Shown here: piece by piece, positions 4,592-5,107 of the stretch
How positions within the stretch are numbered: the stretch's first letter is position 1
Layout: every line of letters starts with the position of its first letter
Origin: Desulfobacula sp.
Lineage (GTDB): Bacteria > Desulfobacterota > Desulfobacteria > Desulfobacterales > Desulfobacteraceae
Direction of reading: 5' to 3'
NCBI GenBank assembly: GCA_027858355.1
Contig: JAQICW010000320.1
Location: 1 to 5,107, forward strand
DNA: 5,107 bases
Translations under genes and position numbers: made by a program
The notes under the pieces: generated by a model
Databases searched by the model: none
What the model was told of the DNA's origin: nothing
The model's input: the letters and a program-made list of their open reading frames with translations, nothing else

Positions 4592-5107
4592 ATGAAATTA
4601 TTTCAAAAGCTTAAAGACCTTATTATAAATTTCAGGCTTAAGCTTCGCAGAATGATCACCTGCATGCTGGGCAACACCTATGATTACTTTTTATGTTTTT
4701 ACCCGAGCCACTCAGGATATTTTATCCAAAAGCTGATTAAACGATTGATCAATAAGCTTAATTTTGATGATCACAATATAGAAAAAATAAAATCCATTCA
4801 TTAGGACAGCATTGTTGTTTATGCCAGTAAAAATAAAAGAATTCTAGATTTTTTATATTATCATACCAAGCTTAAAGGCCTTGACCTGCCTTATCCCCAG
4901 ATTGGGTTTGATTTCAGGTTCTTTTTTCTTTTACCTGTCAAACGTCTGTTACAGATCCTTCTTTGTCACCTGGATTATTTTTTCCACCATTTTAGTTTTA
5001 AAGATCCTTATACAACAGGGTATGCCACAAAAGAATTGTTAAACGGCAGATCTGGTTTTGTCTGCCTTATTGAAGAAGAAGATTTTTATAAACGATTTAT
5101 CAAATCA
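4592..5107 (+). pseudogene. PlsB-like glycerol-3-phosphate acyltransferase, interrupted by in-frame TAG and cut by window end
   Basis: The frame opens at ATG 4592 after GGGGACG and runs 70 codons to TAG (4802-4804). It then continues in the same frame, with no further stop, for 101 codons to the window edge. Both halves read as one protein. The first half is a basic amphipathic N-terminus (MKLFQKLKDL ... FYPSHSGYF). The second (DSIVVYASKNKRILDFLYYH ... PQIGFDFRFFFLLPVKRLL ... DYFFHHFSF ... GFVCLIEEEDFYKRF) follows the layout of the PlsB acyltransferase domain around motif I. PlsB acylates glycerol-3-phosphate at the inner membrane, the first step of phospholipid synthesis. The place of the motif-I histidine (HxxxxD) appears to hold N81, with D86 kept, so this belongs to a divergent subfamily. 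No internal start with a ribosome-binding site follows the TAG. The gene is either a nonsense-mutated pseudogene or intact through amber recoding. Family call moderate; interruption certain as sequenced. Confidence 0.65.
4802..4804 (+). other. In-frame amber codon in the PlsB-like gene
   Basis: TAG follows CAT (His70) and precedes GAC (Asp72), without a frame change. One base change from CAG, AAG or GAG would create it. If read through, it may be a pyrrolysine or suppressor position. I see no clear stem-loop just downstream. TAG is also the apparent true stop of the small membrane protein gene at 4116-4118, so amber is not wholly reassigned here. Confidence 0.9.

Noticed and set aside
4802..4804. 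Selenocysteine recoding
   Set aside because: Selenocysteine uses TGA; this codon is TAG.
4805..5107. Independent gene starting after the TAG
   Set aside because: No ATG or GTG occurs in this frame near the TAG and no ribosome-binding site is placed for one; the frame simply continues the upstream protein.

Overview
The window is AT-rich chromosomal DNA that reads like a Gram-negative anaerobe of the Desulfobacterota, most likely Desulfobacterales. This rests on remembered family similarity: the hisC-cmk-(rpsA) order, the two-part RNase H, and the PlsB-like and small membrane proteins. No search was run. I see no RNA genes, insertion sequences or CRISPR arrays.

Left part, minus strand (2054 down to 1): hisC, cmk and the 5' end of a third gene run as a leftward cluster. 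hisC and cmk are 10 nt apart, and the cmk ribosome-binding site overlaps the hisC stop codon. The third gene starts at 175 after a 117-nt gap with its own candidate promoter. Its first 58 codons are a very acidic N-terminus built from a 21-bp tandem repeat. Position after cmk suggests ribosomal protein S1 (rpsA), but no S1 domain lies inside the window.

Middle part, plus strand (2227 to 4084): a DUF1343/NamZ-family N-acetylmuramidase-like protein overlaps by 8 nt with an RNase HI-type protein that carries an extra N-terminal domain. The 172-nt gap to hisC holds two overlapping divergent candidate promoters.

Right part: a small two-helix membrane protein with a charged coiled-coil tail is encoded on the minus strand (4382 to 4116), convergent with the RNase H gene. 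Its candidate terminator lies in the end of the RNase H coding sequence. After a 209-nt divergent regulatory gap comes a PlsB-like glycerol-3-phosphate acyltransferase gene (4592 to beyond 5107). Its reading frame is interrupted by one in-frame TAG at 4802-4804, and coding clearly continues in the same frame afterwards. This is either a nonsense mutation (pseudogene) or a recoded amber codon such as pyrrolysine, and it is the most interesting feature here.

Functionally the window mixes housekeeping genes (CMP phosphorylation, histidine synthesis, probably translation, RNA/DNA hybrid removal) with envelope genes (peptidoglycan sugar recovery, phospholipid synthesis, a small membrane protein). 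Only hisC-cmk and namZ-rnhA look transcriptionally or translationally coupled.
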